NCBI RefSeq assembly: GCF_002454115.1
Contig: NZ_DKIH01000011.1
Coordinates: 245,697-309,696 of the forward strand
Source of the DNA: Sphingopyxis sp. UBA6723
GTDB lineage: Bacteria; Pseudomonadota; Alphaproteobacteria; Sphingomonadales; Sphingomonadaceae
Reading direction: 5' to 3'
Length of the DNA: 64,000 bases
In this document: piece after piece, positions 40,193 to 49,544 of the stretch
Numbering within the stretch: the stretch's first letter is position 1
Layout of the letters: every line of letters begins with the position of its first letter
The notes under the pieces: generated by a model
The model's database searches: none
What the model saw: the letters and a program-made list of their open reading frames with translations, nothing else
Told to the model about the DNA's origin: nothing
Made by a program: the position numbers and the translations under genes

Positions 40193-40974
40193 CAGACCTG
40201 CCGCTCGGCCTCGAGCTTCTTGATCTCGGCGATCGCGCGGGCAGGGTTGAGCCCCTTCGGACAGGCGTTGGCGCAATTCATGATCGTGTGACAGCGATAG
40301 AGGCGGAAGGGATCTTCCAGCTCGTCGAGCCGCTCGCCGGTCATTTCGTCGCGACTGTCGGCGAGCCAGCGATACGCCTGGAGCAGGATCGCGGGGCCGA
40401 GGAACTTGTCGCTGTTCCACCAATAGCTGGGGCAGCTGGTCGAGCAGCAGGCGCACAGGATGCACTCGTACAGCCCGTCGAGCTTTTCGCGCTCGGCGGG
40501 CGATTGCAGCCGCTCCTTGCCGCTCGGCGTCGTCGTCTTGGTCTTCAGCCACGGTTCGATCGACGCATATTGGGCATAGAAATGGGTGAAATCGGGAACC
40601 AGATCCTTGATCACATCCATCGCAGGAAGGGGCGTGATCGTGATGTCGCCCTTCAGATCCTCGATCGCGGTGGTGCAGGCGAGGCCATTCTTGCCGTTCA
40701 TGTTCATCGAGCAGCTGCCGCAGATGCCCTCGCGGCACGAGCGGCGAAAGGTCAGCGAGCTGTCCTGCTCGCTCTTCATCTTGATCAGCGCGTCGAGCAC
40801 CATCGGGCCGCATTTTTCGGTGTCGATCTCGAAGGTATCGAAGCGCGGATTCTGGCCGCTGTCGGGATCGTAGCGATAGACTTTGAATTTTTTGACCGCA
40901 GCCGCGCCCTCGGCCTTGTGGACCTTGCCCGTCTTTTGCGGGCGGCTGTTCTTGGGCAGGCGAAATTCGGCCAT
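40192..40974 (-). CDS. sdhB: Succinate dehydrogenase iron-sulfur subunit
   Basis: The 260-aa SdhB links FAD to quinone by three Fe-S clusters: 2Fe-2S ([10 protein letters not shown]), 4Fe-4S ([11 protein letters not shown]) and 3Fe-4S ([17 protein letters not shown]). The ATG at 40974 has a good AAGGAG site 8 nt upstream. sdhC, sdhD and sdhA are not next to it: the gene upstream (41102) runs the other way. It heads a tightly overlapping operon sdhB-MBL-thioesterase-zapE. Confidence 0.97.
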   Translation of the reverse strand: MAEFRLPKNSRPQKTGKVHKAEGAAAVKKFKVYRYDPDSGQNPRFDTFEIDTEKCGPMVLDALIKMKSEQDSSLTFRRSCREGICGSCSMNMNGKNGLACTTAIEDLKGDITITPLPAMDVIKDLVPDFTHFYAQYASIEPWLKTKTTTPSGKERLQSPAEREKLDGLYECILCACCSTSCPSYWWNSDKFLGPAILLQAYRWLADSRDEMTGERLDELEDPFRLYRCHTIMNCANACPKGLNPARAIAEIKKLEAERQV

Positions 40975-41101
40975 GACACGAGCTCCTTGGGCAATTGCGG
41001 GCTGACTAGACCCGATTGGCGGGGACGACAAGGGGGTGATCGGGGGGTGAACGCGCGAAAGCCGCTGGCAGGCGCGCGGGCAAGGCGCTAGGGCGGCTGC
41101 G

Positions 41102-42646
41102 ATGAGCGAAAGCGCCGCCCACCCCGCCGTTACCAGCCGCAGCGTCGCGCGCGGGCTTGGCACCACGGTGCTCGCGCGGCTGGGCGCGGTCGTCGAAATC
41201 GTGGCGCAGCCGCTGTATGTGCTGATGTTCGGTCTCGCGGGCTACGGGCTTTACGCGGTGCTGTGGGCGGCGATCAACCTGCTCGAAAACATTTTCGACA
41301 TGGGCATGACCAGCGCGATGCAGCGCACGGTGCCGCAGTCGGCAAGCGATGTCGAGGCGGCGGCGGCGCTGCGCACGGCGATGATCTTTGGCGTCGGGCC
41401 TTGCATTGTGGTTGCAGCGATCATCGCGGCGTTCGCCGCCGATCTTGGCCCGTTGCTCAACGTCGCGGCACAGGACCGCGAACTCGTCACCCCGGCGATC
41501 CGCGTTTTCGTCTGGGCACTGCCGCTCTGGGCTTTCGTCGAGATCGCCACATCGGCGCTGCGCGCACGCATGGTGTTCGGCGCCGAAATCCGGCTGCGGA
41601 TCGTCTGGGAACAGGTGCTGCGGCTGGTCTTCGCGGGGCTGTTTTTTGCCGGCGGACTGGGACTCAAAGGCCTGTTCATCGCGCATCTCTGCTCGCTTGC
41701 CATCACGGCCATCCTCTGCGTGCGCCTGCTCGGCCAACATTATGACCTGGAGGCATTTTGGCGCAGTCCCCGGGGCACCGATACGGCGCGCAACACCTTC
41801 TGGGCCGGGCTGTCGATCCTGCCGTCGAACATCATCGCGCGGCTGTTCGGTGACGCCCCGGCATTGATCCTCAACCTGTTACTGCCGGGCGCCGCGGGCG
41901 CCGCAGCGGCGGGGCTGTTCACGATCGCGCGCAAGCTGTCGAGCGTCGTACAGCTTGTCCGCATCGCTTTCGTTTATGTCATGGCGCCGCTAGCCGCCAG
42001 CGCGGAACGTGAGGACCGGGCGCAGGTCGCCGACATCTATGCGTATGCGACGCGGCTCATTTCGGCGATCGCATTGCCGCTCGCTGCAGTGCTGGCCGCG
42101 GGCAGCGCCTCGCTGCTCAGCCTGTTCGGCGCGCAGGCACAGGCGGCGCAGGCGGCGCTGATCATCCTGCTGTTCGCGCGCGCCGCCGAAGCGGTGCTGG
42201 GCATCTCTTCGCCGGTGTTGCAGGTCGTCTCCGCCTTTCGCCACCAATTGACCGCGAGCATCTTTGGCGTCGGCGTGGCGGTCGGTGCGGGCTGGCTGAT
42301 CGTCGATCATATGGATGCGCTGACAGGGGTCACGCTCGCGACGTCGATCGGCTTGGTGGTGATGGCCGCGATCCCAACGCTCCAATTGGCGATGAATGAA
42401 AAATTGCATCCATTTGACCATCAGTTCCCGGTCGTGGCGATCCGCGGAATGACGCTGACCTTTGTCGCTGGCGGGGCCACGCTGCTGGTCGATCGGCTAC
42501 CCGATCCGATCGCGCTGCCGCTGATCGTGATCATCGCGCTGGCGTCGATCTGGGCCGCGATCCGCTTTGCGCTGCCCTATGCCGACCGCGCCTCGCTGGG
42601 GAAGGCAGGGCGAAAACTGCGCCTGATCGGAAGCGAGCCGACATGA
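41102..42646 (+). CDS. Polysaccharide/lipid flippase-like protein (Wzx/MATE superfamily)
   Basis: A 514-residue protein with about 12-14 transmembrane helices, matching O-antigen/teichoic-acid exporters: [28 protein letters not shown], then [21 protein letters not shown]. It would flip a lipid-linked intermediate or a product lipid. The stop overlaps the HAD gene by 4 bp, opening a five-gene operon that continues to the HIT protein. Confidence 0.87.
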   Translation: MSESAAHPAVTSRSVARGLGTTVLARLGAVVEIVAQPLYVLMFGLAGYGLYAVLWAAINLLENIFDMGMTSAMQRTVPQSASDVEAAAALRTAMIFGVGPCIVVAAIIAAFAADLGPLLNVAAQDRELVTPAIRVFVWALPLWAFVEIATSALRARMVFGAEIRLRIVWEQVLRLVFAGLFFAGGLGLKGLFIAHLCSLAITAILCVRLLGQHYDLEAFWRSPRGTDTARNTFWAGLSILPSNIIARLFGDAPALILNLLLPGAAGAAAAGLFTIARKLSSVVQLVRIAFVYVMAPLAASAEREDRAQVADIYAYATRLISAIALPLAAVLAAGSASLLSLFGAQAQAAQAALIILLFARAAEAVLGISSPVLQVVSAFRHQLTASIFGVGVAVGAGWLIVDHMDALTGVTLATSIGLVVMAAIPTLQLAMNEKLHPFDHQFPVVAIRGMTLTFVAGGATLLVDRLPDPIALPLIVIIALASIWAAIRFALPYADRASLGKAGRKLRLIGSEPT

Positions 42647-43356
42647 CCGACCCGGCCCCGCGCGTCGCAATCTATGATCTTGACCGCACCGTGCTGCGCA
42701 AACCGACCTTCACGCTGTTCCTGCTGTGGGCCGCGGCGCGCGAGGCGCCGTGGCGATTGCTGCTGCTGCCCGCGCTTGCCGCGCTGATGATCGGCTATGC
42801 GCTGCGCCTTTATGGCCGCGACCGGTTCAAGCCCGCCGCGATCCGCCTGATGCTCGGACCGCATCTGACCGCCGCGCGCGCCGCGGGGCTTGCGACGAAG
42901 TTTGCCTCCTGGCGCGTACCGCGCGACGTTCCGCCGGGCGCCCAAGCCTGCGTCGCGCGCGACCGCGCGGAGGGATACCGTTTGCTGATGGCGACCGCAG
43001 CGCCGGAATTTTACGCGGGCGCGATCGCCGACGCGCTGGGGTTCGACGCGATCGTCGCCTCGCGCCACCAGCGCGACCCCGCCGGCAACTGGCTGCCGCA
43101 GCTCGACGGGCGGAATTGCTATGGCGCCGAAAAGGCGCGCCGTGTCGCCGAATGGCTGGCTGCCCATGCACCCGATGGCGCCGCGCATATCCGCGCCTAT
43201 TCGGATCATGTCAGCGATGCGCCGACCTTTGCCCTTGCTGATCAAGCCTGGCTCGTCGGACGCGGCAACAAATTTGTCCGGCTGGCGGCGCAGCATGGCT
43301 GGCAGGTGGCCGATTTTGAAGAAGCGACGGCAGGCGCCGCCACCCAGGTTCGATAA
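42643..43356 (+). CDS. HAD-family phosphatase (SerB/PSPase-like)
   Basis: A 237-residue HAD hydrolase: nucleophile and acid/base D12 and D14 in IYDLDRTVLRK, motif II Thr in LLMATAAPEF, and motif IV acid in YSDHVSDAP. A hydrophobic helix pair follows motif I, suggesting membrane contact. In this operon it could remove phosphate from a phosphatidyl-polyol-phosphate product. It overlaps both neighbours (4 bp with the flippase, 1 bp with the next gene). Confidence 0.88.
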   Translation: MTDPAPRVAIYDLDRTVLRKPTFTLFLLWAAAREAPWRLLLLPALAALMIGYALRLYGRDRFKPAAIRLMLGPHLTAARAAGLATKFASWRVPRDVPPGAQACVARDRAEGYRLLMATAAPEFYAGAIADALGFDAIVASRHQRDPAGNWLPQLDGRNCYGAEKARRVAEWLAAHAPDGAAHIRAYSDHVSDAPTFALADQAWLVGRGNKFVRLAAQHGWQVADFEEATAGAATQVR

Positions 43357-44495
43357 TGCGCATCCTGTTCCTGTTCATCGGCGAGCCGCACCAGATTTTC
43401 CACGCGCTGCCGATCGCGGCCGAAATGGCGGCGGCGGGCTCCCATGTCGAAGTTGCCGTTGCCAGCACCCGCCATCTGCCCGTGGTCGAGCAAGTCGCGG
43501 CCGCTTACCCCGGCTTTGCTCCCCGCATTAAACTGCTGGGGCAGCGGGGGATCAGCCGCTGGCTTCGCGCCCGCGCCATCATTCGCCATCCGCGTCTGCC
43601 GATCCTGTTCGGCGCCCTGCGCTTTTTGCGCCGGTTCGACGCGATCGTCGTGCCCGAGCGGACAACCACCGCGATCCGCCACTTCCTGCCGCGCCGCACG
43701 CGGCTGATCTTTACCCCGCACGGCGCTGGCGACCGCGCGATCATGCTCGATCCGCGGGACCGGCATTTCGATTTTGTGCTGGTTGCAGGCGAAAAGAGTG
43801 AACAGCGACTGCTCGATGCCGGGACGATCCGGCCTGGACACTACGCGCTCAACGGCTATGTAAAACTCGACCTGATGGCGCGTCTCGACAAGACGCGCGC
43901 GCCCTTGTTCGACAATGGTCGTCCTACGGTTCTCTACGCGCCGCACTTTCATCGCGGGCTATCGTCATGGGACCGTTTCGGGCGTGACATCATCGACTGG
44001 TTCGCGGCGCAGGATCGCTATAATCTGGTCGTTGCGCCGCACATTCGCCTGTTTGCCGAGGCGAGCGATGCCGACCGCGCCGCGGTGAAGGCGCTCGCCG
44101 TGCCGGGCAAGATTTTGATCGATCTCGGCTCCGATCGTCTGTTCGACATGAGCTATACCAGCGGCGCCGACATCTATCTGGGCGACGTCAGCAGTCAGGT
44201 GTACGAATTTCTGTCAACGCCGCGCCCGTGCCTGTTCCTCAACGCGCATGACGTCGATTGGGTGGGCGATCCCGACTATCTGTTCTGGACCTTGGGCGAC
44301 GTGGTCGATGACCTTGCGGCGCTCCCCGGCGCGCTCGATCAGGCCGCCGCGCATCACCCGCGCTATATCGACGCCCAACGCGAACGGTTGGCCGAATCGA
44401 TCGGCGGCGATCCGGCGGGAGCGGCGCAGCGGGGTGCCAAGGCGATTGCGCGCTTCCTTGCAAAGGACACAGCACAGGATAAGAGCGGCGGATGA
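43356..44495 (+). CDS. CDP-glycerol glycerophosphotransferase-like / glycosyltransferase-B fold enzyme
   Basis: A 379-residue GT-B-like protein. FTPHGAGDRAIM, YAPHFHRGLSSWDRF and GADIYLGDVSSQVYEFLSTPRPCLFLN resemble TagB/TagF-type polyol-phosphate transferases. That family uses CDP-polyols, which fits the neighbouring CDP-alcohol and nucleotidyltransferase genes. Specificity is unknown. It overlaps the next gene by 4 bp. Confidence 0.75.
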   Translation: MRILFLFIGEPHQIFHALPIAAEMAAAGSHVEVAVASTRHLPVVEQVAAAYPGFAPRIKLLGQRGISRWLRARAIIRHPRLPILFGALRFLRRFDAIVVPERTTTAIRHFLPRRTRLIFTPHGAGDRAIMLDPRDRHFDFVLVAGEKSEQRLLDAGTIRPGHYALNGYVKLDLMARLDKTRAPLFDNGRPTVLYAPHFHRGLSSWDRFGRDIIDWFAAQDRYNLVVAPHIRLFAEASDADRAAVKALAVPGKILIDLGSDRLFDMSYTSGADIYLGDVSSQVYEFLSTPRPCLFLNAHDVDWVGDPDYLFWTLGDVVDDLAALPGALDQAAAHHPRYIDAQRERLAESIGGDPAGAAQRGAKAIARFLAKDTAQDKSGG

Positions 44496-45595
44496 GCGAA
44501 CCAACGACCCTGCCCGCCCTGGCACTGATCGGCGACAATCCGACCCTGCTGTGGGGGATGACCATCGCCGAACGGCTGCGCCGGATGGCGCGCGCCGAAG
44601 GCTTGCCGGACACGCCGCCGCCATCGGGTGCCCGACTGTATGTCAATCTCGACTATGTCTTCGATCCGGTGTGGCTGCGCCACATCATCACCCTGCCTGG
44701 CACGGTGGTGATGGACGGCGACGCGCTGGTGATGGCGCACCTGACCGGCGGCATGACCCCCGATGATATCGCGGCGCATCGCGACGCGCTGACGCTCATC
44801 GATTACCGCGACAATCCGCAAATCTACAACCGCCAGCTGCGCAAGCTGGATACGCCGTTTATCCAGCGGCTGACCCCCGAGACGCGGCGCGAAATCGAGC
44901 GCAAAAGCTATTTTGGTGCCTACAAGGGCGTCACCGATTTGCTTACCAAATATCTGTGGCCCGAACTGGCGCTTTGGCTGACGCGGATTGCCGCCAGCAT
45001 CGGCATGACCCCGAATATGGTCACGGCGATCGGTGCGGCGCTTTGCATCTACGCCACCTATCTTTTCGCTTACGGCCATTATTGGACCGGGATGCTCGCT
45101 GCCTTCATCTTCATGGTGTTCGACACCGTCGACGGAAAGCTCGCGCGCTGCACGATCACCTCGTCGAAATGGGGCAATATCGCCGACCATGGCGTCGATT
45201 TGGTCCACCCGCCCTTTTGGTGGTATTTCTGGGGCGTCGGCTTGGGCAGCTGGGGGCTCGCACTGTCCGACCAGACCTTCCTGCTGGTGATGATCGCGGT
45301 CGTCGCGGGCTATGTGCTTCAGCGCGTGATCGAGGGGATGTTCATCAAGGATTTCGGCATGGACGTCCACGTCTGGCGGCGGTTCGACAGCCAGTTCCGG
45401 CTGATCACCGCGCGCCGTAATCCCAACATCGCGATCCTGTTCTTCGCGACGCTCGCGGGTCGCCCCGACATCGGGCTGATCGCGGTCGCATGGTGGACGA
45501 TCATCTCACTGGTCGTCCATGCGGTGCAGCTGGTGCAGGCCTATGCCCAGCGGCGCGCCGGGCGCCCGATTGTCAGCTGGATGGAGGAAGCATGA
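44492..45595 (+). CDS. CDP-alcohol phosphatidyltransferase-family protein with an N-terminal extension
   Basis: A 367-residue enzyme. The C-terminal half has the full signature DTVDGKLARCTITSSKWGNI (D211, D214), with D232 and D236 after it, and about six helices. The first 150 residues contain ALIGDNPTLLWGMTIAERLRR and TVVMDGDALVMAHLTG, which look like a worn-down nucleotidyltransferase domain. YKGVTDLLTKYLWP joins the parts. The family makes phosphodiester-linked lipids or polyols from CDP-alcohols. Confidence 0.87.
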   Translation: MSEPTTLPALALIGDNPTLLWGMTIAERLRRMARAEGLPDTPPPSGARLYVNLDYVFDPVWLRHIITLPGTVVMDGDALVMAHLTGGMTPDDIAAHRDALTLIDYRDNPQIYNRQLRKLDTPFIQRLTPETRREIERKSYFGAYKGVTDLLTKYLWPELALWLTRIAASIGMTPNMVTAIGAALCIYATYLFAYGHYWTGMLAAFIFMVFDTVDGKLARCTITSSKWGNIADHGVDLVHPPFWWYFWGVGLGSWGLALSDQTFLLVMIAVVAGYVLQRVIEGMFIKDFGMDVHVWRRFDSQFRLITARRNPNIAILFFATLAGRPDIGLIAVAWWTIISLVVHAVQLVQAYAQRRAGRPIVSWMEEA

Positions 45596-46020
45596 ACGAC
45601 ACCATCGCCAAATTCGGCCATCCCGCGACGCTGATCGCCGAATATGAGCATTGGGTCGTGTTGCTGCGTCCGGCGCAGCCGACACTCGGCGCGCTGGTGC
45701 TGGCGGCGAAATCCGACGCGACGGCGTTCGGCGATCTGCCCGCGGCAGCGCATGCCGAGCTCAAAATCGCCACGGCGGCGATCGAGGCCGCGCTGAGTCA
45801 GGCGATCGGCTACACTCGGATCAATTATCTGATGCTGATGATGGTCGATCCGCACGTTCATTTCCACGTCCTGCCGCGCTACGATGGCGAACGGATGGGC
45901 GCAGGCCTGGCGGTCCCCGATACCGGTTGGCCGGGGCCGCCCGATCTGGCGCAGGCGGTGAAGCTCGGCGATGCACAGATCGCGGCGCTCACCGACTGGC
46001 TGAAGCCCTATTTCGCGTAA
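45592..46020 (+). CDS. HIT-family nucleotide hydrolase/transferase
   Basis: A 142-residue HIT protein. The histidine triad is H88, H90, H92 in VDPHVHFHVLPRY. HIT enzymes hydrolyse nucleotide-linked compounds and could clear CDP- or AMP-linked by-products of this cluster; that link is inference. It overlaps the phosphatidyltransferase by 4 bp, and its 3' end overlaps the convergent nucleotidyltransferase gene by 13 bp. Confidence 0.9.
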   Translation: MNDTIAKFGHPATLIAEYEHWVVLLRPAQPTLGALVLAAKSDATAFGDLPAAAHAELKIATAAIEAALSQAIGYTRINYLMLMMVDPHVHFHVLPRYDGERMGAGLAVPDTGWPGPPDLAQAVKLGDAQIAALTDWLKPYFA

Positions 46021-46772
46021 CGGCCTTCTGCCGCCCATTTCGCGGTAAGCGCATCGGCGGCTTCGACATCCTGCGGGAAGTCGACCTCCTGCCACTCCAG
46101 ACCTTCGATCGATACGGTGCCGACGCGATTGCCCTTGGCGATGACGTCGATCGCGCGCAGATACCAGCGCTCGACCCCTTCGGGGGTGCGCATCATCTGA
46201 TCGATTTGGTTGCGAAAGATTGACGGGCCATCGCCGACAAAGGCCAGCATCCCGATCGATTCAGCGTTGGTGTCGGGGGGCAGCAGCCGCTTGCCGATAT
46301 GATGCAGTCGCCCCGCGGCGTCGCGATTCACCTTCATATCGTCGTCGTCATAGTCGGGTTTGACGTCGACGGTGACGGTGATCGGTTCGTTCGCCCCGGC
46401 GATAAGCTTGGCGACGATCTCTTCCGAAACGATGGTGTCGCCGTTGAGAATGATGAAATCGCGGTCCATTTCCTCACGCGCGATCCAGCAGGTTCCTAGA
46501 TTGTCGGCGACCTGGAAAAAGGGGTTGAACAAGGTGCGGATACGCACCCCGGTGTCGCGATAGAGTTGCAACGCATGATCCTCGACGCGTTCGGTGCGAA
46601 AGCCGGTGACGACGACGATGTCCTTGATGCCGTTGGCCGCGAGCGCCGCGACCTGCCAGCCGATCAGCGTGCGACCGTTCAGGTCGATCAGGCATTTGGG
46701 AATGTCGCGGGTCAGCGGCAGCAGGCGCGAACCCTGTCCGGCCGACAGGATGATGGCTTTTTCGATGGTCAT
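46008..46772 (-). CDS. LicC-like sugar/phosphocholine nucleotidyltransferase
   Basis: A 254-residue nucleotidyltransferase: KAIILSAGQGSRLLPLT (nucleotide loop), DIPKCLIDLNGRTLI (Lys), FIILNGDTIVSEEI (metal Asp) and WQEVDFPQDVEAA (second metal Asp). The pattern is closest to phosphocholine or phospho-polyol cytidylyltransferases (LicC-like). It probably makes a CDP- or NDP-activated head group. It overlaps the upstream MobA-like gene by 4 bp. Confidence 0.87.
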   Translation of the reverse strand: MTIEKAIILSAGQGSRLLPLTRDIPKCLIDLNGRTLIGWQVAALAANGIKDIVVVTGFRTERVEDHALQLYRDTGVRIRTLFNPFFQVADNLGTCWIAREEMDRDFIILNGDTIVSEEIVAKLIAGANEPITVTVDVKPDYDDDDMKVNRDAAGRLHHIGKRLLPPDTNAESIGMLAFVGDGPSIFRNQIDQMMRTPEGVERWYLRAIDVIAKGNRVGTVSIEGLEWQEVDFPQDVEAADALTAKWAAEGRYAK

Positions 46773-47554
46773 AGGATTGGCCCTATAGCGGCTTGGCCCC
46801 GTGCGGCAAATATCCGCTCGATCAGCTCGATATCGGAAGGCTTGTCGGCGTCGATGCACGCCTCGGCCTCGGACATCGGTACGATCGCCGCCTTTAGCCC
46901 GAAGCGCAGCCCGGCGCGCGCCACCCCCTGCTGGATCGTGAACAGGCGGAGCAGCGCGCCGATCAGCAGCCATGGGCCGAACGCCGCAATGATCTTCAGT
47001 CCCTTTTTGCGGTCGCGTTCGATCCGCCCCCAGAAGTCGAGCAGCGGCAGCACGCGCCGCCCGCGCAGGTAGAACAAGTTCGCGCCCGACCACCCGCCGC
47101 CGCGGAATTTGAGCCAGGTGCGTCTGGATTCTGGATAGCGTTCGAACAGCACGGCGCGCTCAACCATCGCCACTGCAACATCGCTATCCGCGGCGCCGTG
47201 CAGGAATTCGGCGAGCATCGTCGGGGTGAGCAGGACATGGTCGGCCGTGGTCACGAGCAGCGGATCGTCGCCCGTAGGCAGCGCCGCCGCGAGCGAGCTG
47301 CTGATCCCTTGTCCCGAATCGACGAAATGCAGGTTGGCGAAATCCGCCAGCTCCGGCTGGACGGCAAGTTCGGCGCTGTTCTGCGCGAGGATCGTGATCG
47401 GGCCGACCTCTGGTGCGGCGCGCAGCGCGCGCACGACATGGACCAACATCGGCTGTCCCGCGATGGGCAGCAACGCCTTGGTCGATACCCCGCTGCCCGT
47501 GAGCAGTGGGTCGGGGCCGGGACGGCTACCCGCAAGGATGATCGCCGGAATCAT
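46769..47554 (-). CDS. MobA-like nucleotidyltransferase
   Basis: A 261-residue protein: PAIILAGSRPGPDPLL (altered G-loop), STKALLPIAGQPMLVHVVRAL (Lys) and PLLVTTADHVLLTP (acidic metal site TAD). The loop is looser than in MobA and resembles the NTP-transferase domain of IPCT-type enzymes that pair with CDP-alcohol transferases. Substrate unknown. It overlaps its upstream esterase gene by 4 bp. Confidence 0.8.
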   Translation of the reverse strand: MIPAIILAGSRPGPDPLLTGSGVSTKALLPIAGQPMLVHVVRALRAAPEVGPITILAQNSAELAVQPELADFANLHFVDSGQGISSSLAAALPTGDDPLLVTTADHVLLTPTMLAEFLHGAADSDVAVAMVERAVLFERYPESRRTWLKFRGGGWSGANLFYLRGRRVLPLLDFWGRIERDRKKGLKIIAAFGPWLLIGALLRLFTIQQGVARAGLRFGLKAAIVPMSEAEACIDADKPSDIELIERIFAARGQAAIGPIL

Positions 47555-48504
47555 TCGGCGATGGGTGCAGGCGCAACCGGGCGCGCGGTGACGCCGCGCA
47601 GGAAATCGGTCATCTCGGGCAGGATCGGGCCTTTGTATGCGAGGGGTTTCGTCAGCGCCATGACCAGGTCATTGTGGCTCAGCCCGTCATATTCGCGCAG
47701 CGCCGCCGAGCCGCCGACCTTCTGCATCGCTGCCGCTAGTCGCTGGCTGTTGCGCACGCGCACCACGGTGTCAGCGGTGCCATGGCCGAGCCACAGCGGC
47801 GGCGCATCGGCGCGCACGAAAGTGATCGGCTGGGTCCGCTCGACCGGGCGGATGTCGCCCATCGCGACATCGGCGCGGCCACCCTCCTCGAAGGGCGCGA
47901 AATCATAGGGGCCAGCCAGCGCCGCGACGCCGCGGATCACCGACGTGTCGCTGCCCGCCGCCTTCATCCACTGCGGGTCGAGCGCCAGCATCACCGCATT
48001 ATAGGCACCCGCCGAATGACCCGACAACGCGATGCGATCGGGATCGCCGCCATAGTTCGCGATATTGGCGTCGGTCCATGCGACGGCGGCGGCGCTGTCG
48101 TGGAGGAAGTCGGGCCAATGCCCGTCGGGGACGATCCGGTAGTCGGGGATGACGACGATGAAGCCCTGTCGCGCAAAGGCGCGCCCGGCGAAGCCATAAT
48201 CGTCGCGCTGGCCGCTGTACCAGCCGCCACCGTAAAGCCAGACGAGCACCGGCTGCTTGTCGGTCTTCTTGGTCCCCGTCGGCACCCAGATGTTGAGCTT
48301 GTTGCGCTCCCCCGCACCATAGGGCTGCCCCGCCACCTGCAAGGTCGCGCCGTCACTATCGCCGAGCAATCGGTCGCCAAGGTTGAGCGATTTCGCGCCG
48401 CCCGCGACAATGATCCGCGCCGCGCCCCCGAACAACAGGATCAGCAGGACCCCCACGAGCAGGAATTTGATCAAGCGTCGTCCTTTGGAAATCGGTGCTG
48501 CCAT
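47551..48504 (-). CDS. Membrane-anchored alpha/beta hydrolase (esterase/lipase-like)
   Basis: A 317-residue protein with one N-terminal transmembrane anchor (KFLLVGVLLILLFGGAARIIV) and a hormone-sensitive-lipase-like domain. VWLYGGGWYSGQRDDY supplies the oxyanion hole, SGHSAGAYNAVM the nucleophile Ser, and HGTADTVVRV the acid, with His in YDGLSHNDLV. It is the first gene of the convergent operon and may act on a lipid ester made by the cluster. Confidence 0.87.
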   Translation of the reverse strand: MAAPISKGRRLIKFLLVGVLLILLFGGAARIIVAGGAKSLNLGDRLLGDSDGATLQVAGQPYGAGERNKLNIWVPTGTKKTDKQPVLVWLYGGGWYSGQRDDYGFAGRAFARQGFIVVIPDYRIVPDGHWPDFLHDSAAAVAWTDANIANYGGDPDRIALSGHSAGAYNAVMLALDPQWMKAAGSDTSVIRGVAALAGPYDFAPFEEGGRADVAMGDIRPVERTQPITFVRADAPPLWLGHGTADTVVRVRNSQRLAAAMQKVGGSAALREYDGLSHNDLVMALTKPLAYKGPILPEMTDFLRGVTARPVAPAPIAE

Positions 48505-48563
48505 CCTTGCGCCCTACAAGGCGGTGGCGCGTGGAACAAGCGGCGGGGCATGACCGACACCTC

Positions 48564-48660
48564 ACTTCGTCACTCCGGATTTGATCCGGAGTCTATGAAT
48601 TCTGAGGAAGGGCATGCCGGAAAGGACCGATGGATCCCGGATCAAGTCCGGGATGACGAA
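48564..48660. repeat. REPIN-like element G
   Basis: Hairpins ACTCCGGATTTGATCCGGAGT and ATCCCGGATCAAGTCCGGGAT in inverted orientation, ends CTTCGTCA and TGACGAA. Related to element F at 8371-8467. The left arm carries paired changes that keep the stem. Placed in a divergent gap, unlike the others. Confidence 0.87.
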
Positions 48661-48713
48661 TAGGAGGAAAGCAATTCGGCCACCTTTTTCATCTTCATGC
48701 GTAGGACAGCGCG

Positions 48714-49544
48714 ATGACCAGTTCCTTCACCCGCCCCGCCCTGATCTGTAACACCCAAAGTGGCAGCCATGACGCCGCTGTCCGCGAACAGATTGCCGAG
48801 CTTTGCCGCGCCCATAACGCGCCGCTTGTGGCGACCTTTGCCCTGCCCGACGGCGACATTCCCGATGCCGACGCGCTGAAGCAGCACGGCATCGACCTGT
48901 TGCTGGTGTGGACCGGCGACGGCACGATCAACGCGGCGGCGACGAAAGCCGCAGGTTGGGATGGCGCAATCCTGGCGCTGCCCGGCGGCACGCTCAACCT
49001 GTTGTCAAAGGCGCTGCACGGCGACCGGCCGGCACCCGACATTCTGTCCGATGTCCTGCAGGGCAATGCGCGGCGCAGCGCGATCCCGACGGTGCAGTCC
49101 GACACCGGCACCGCCTTCATCACCGTCGTCGCTGGTCCGGCTACGCGCTGGGCAGAGGTGCGCGAGACGATGCGGCAGGACGGGATTATCGAGGCGAGCC
49201 GCGCCGCACCCGAAGCGCTCGACGAAATGTTGAACGCCCCCGGCGTCCGCGTGGGACCGGACGGCGAAGCCTATCCGGCGGTCATTCTGACCCCGACCGC
49301 TGATGGCATTCGCGCCGACGGCATCCTGGCCGAAGGAACCGGCGACGTTCTGCGTCATGGCCTCGCGTGGCTCGGCGGCGACTTTCGCGACGGGCCGAGC
49401 GAGCCGATCACGACCGCCGACACGATCATGCTGGAGAGCGAGCAGCCGATCAGCCTGGAATTTGACGGCGAGCTGGACGCGGTGGCGTCCCCCGCAAAAT
49501 TTTCGCTGGGGTCCAGCGCGGTCGATTTTATCGCGACGGCATGA
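48714..49544 (+). CDS. Diacylglycerol/sphingoid-base kinase-like protein
   Basis: A 276-residue protein of the DAGK catalytic family: ALICNTQSGSHD at the start, LLLVWTGDGTINAAATKAA (nucleotide loop GDGT) and LALPGGTLNLLSKALHGD. It would phosphorylate a lipid such as diacylglycerol or a long-chain base; sphingomonads make sphingolipids, so the latter is possible but unproven. It overlaps the metallophosphoesterase gene by 4 bp. Confidence 0.87.
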   Translation: MTSSFTRPALICNTQSGSHDAAVREQIAELCRAHNAPLVATFALPDGDIPDADALKQHGIDLLLVWTGDGTINAAATKAAGWDGAILALPGGTLNLLSKALHGDRPAPDILSDVLQGNARRSAIPTVQSDTGTAFITVVAGPATRWAEVRETMRQDGIIEASRAAPEALDEMLNAPGVRVGPDGEAYPAVILTPTADGIRADGILAEGTGDVLRHGLAWLGGDFRDGPSEPITTADTIMLESEQPISLEFDGELDAVASPAKFSLGSSAVDFIATA

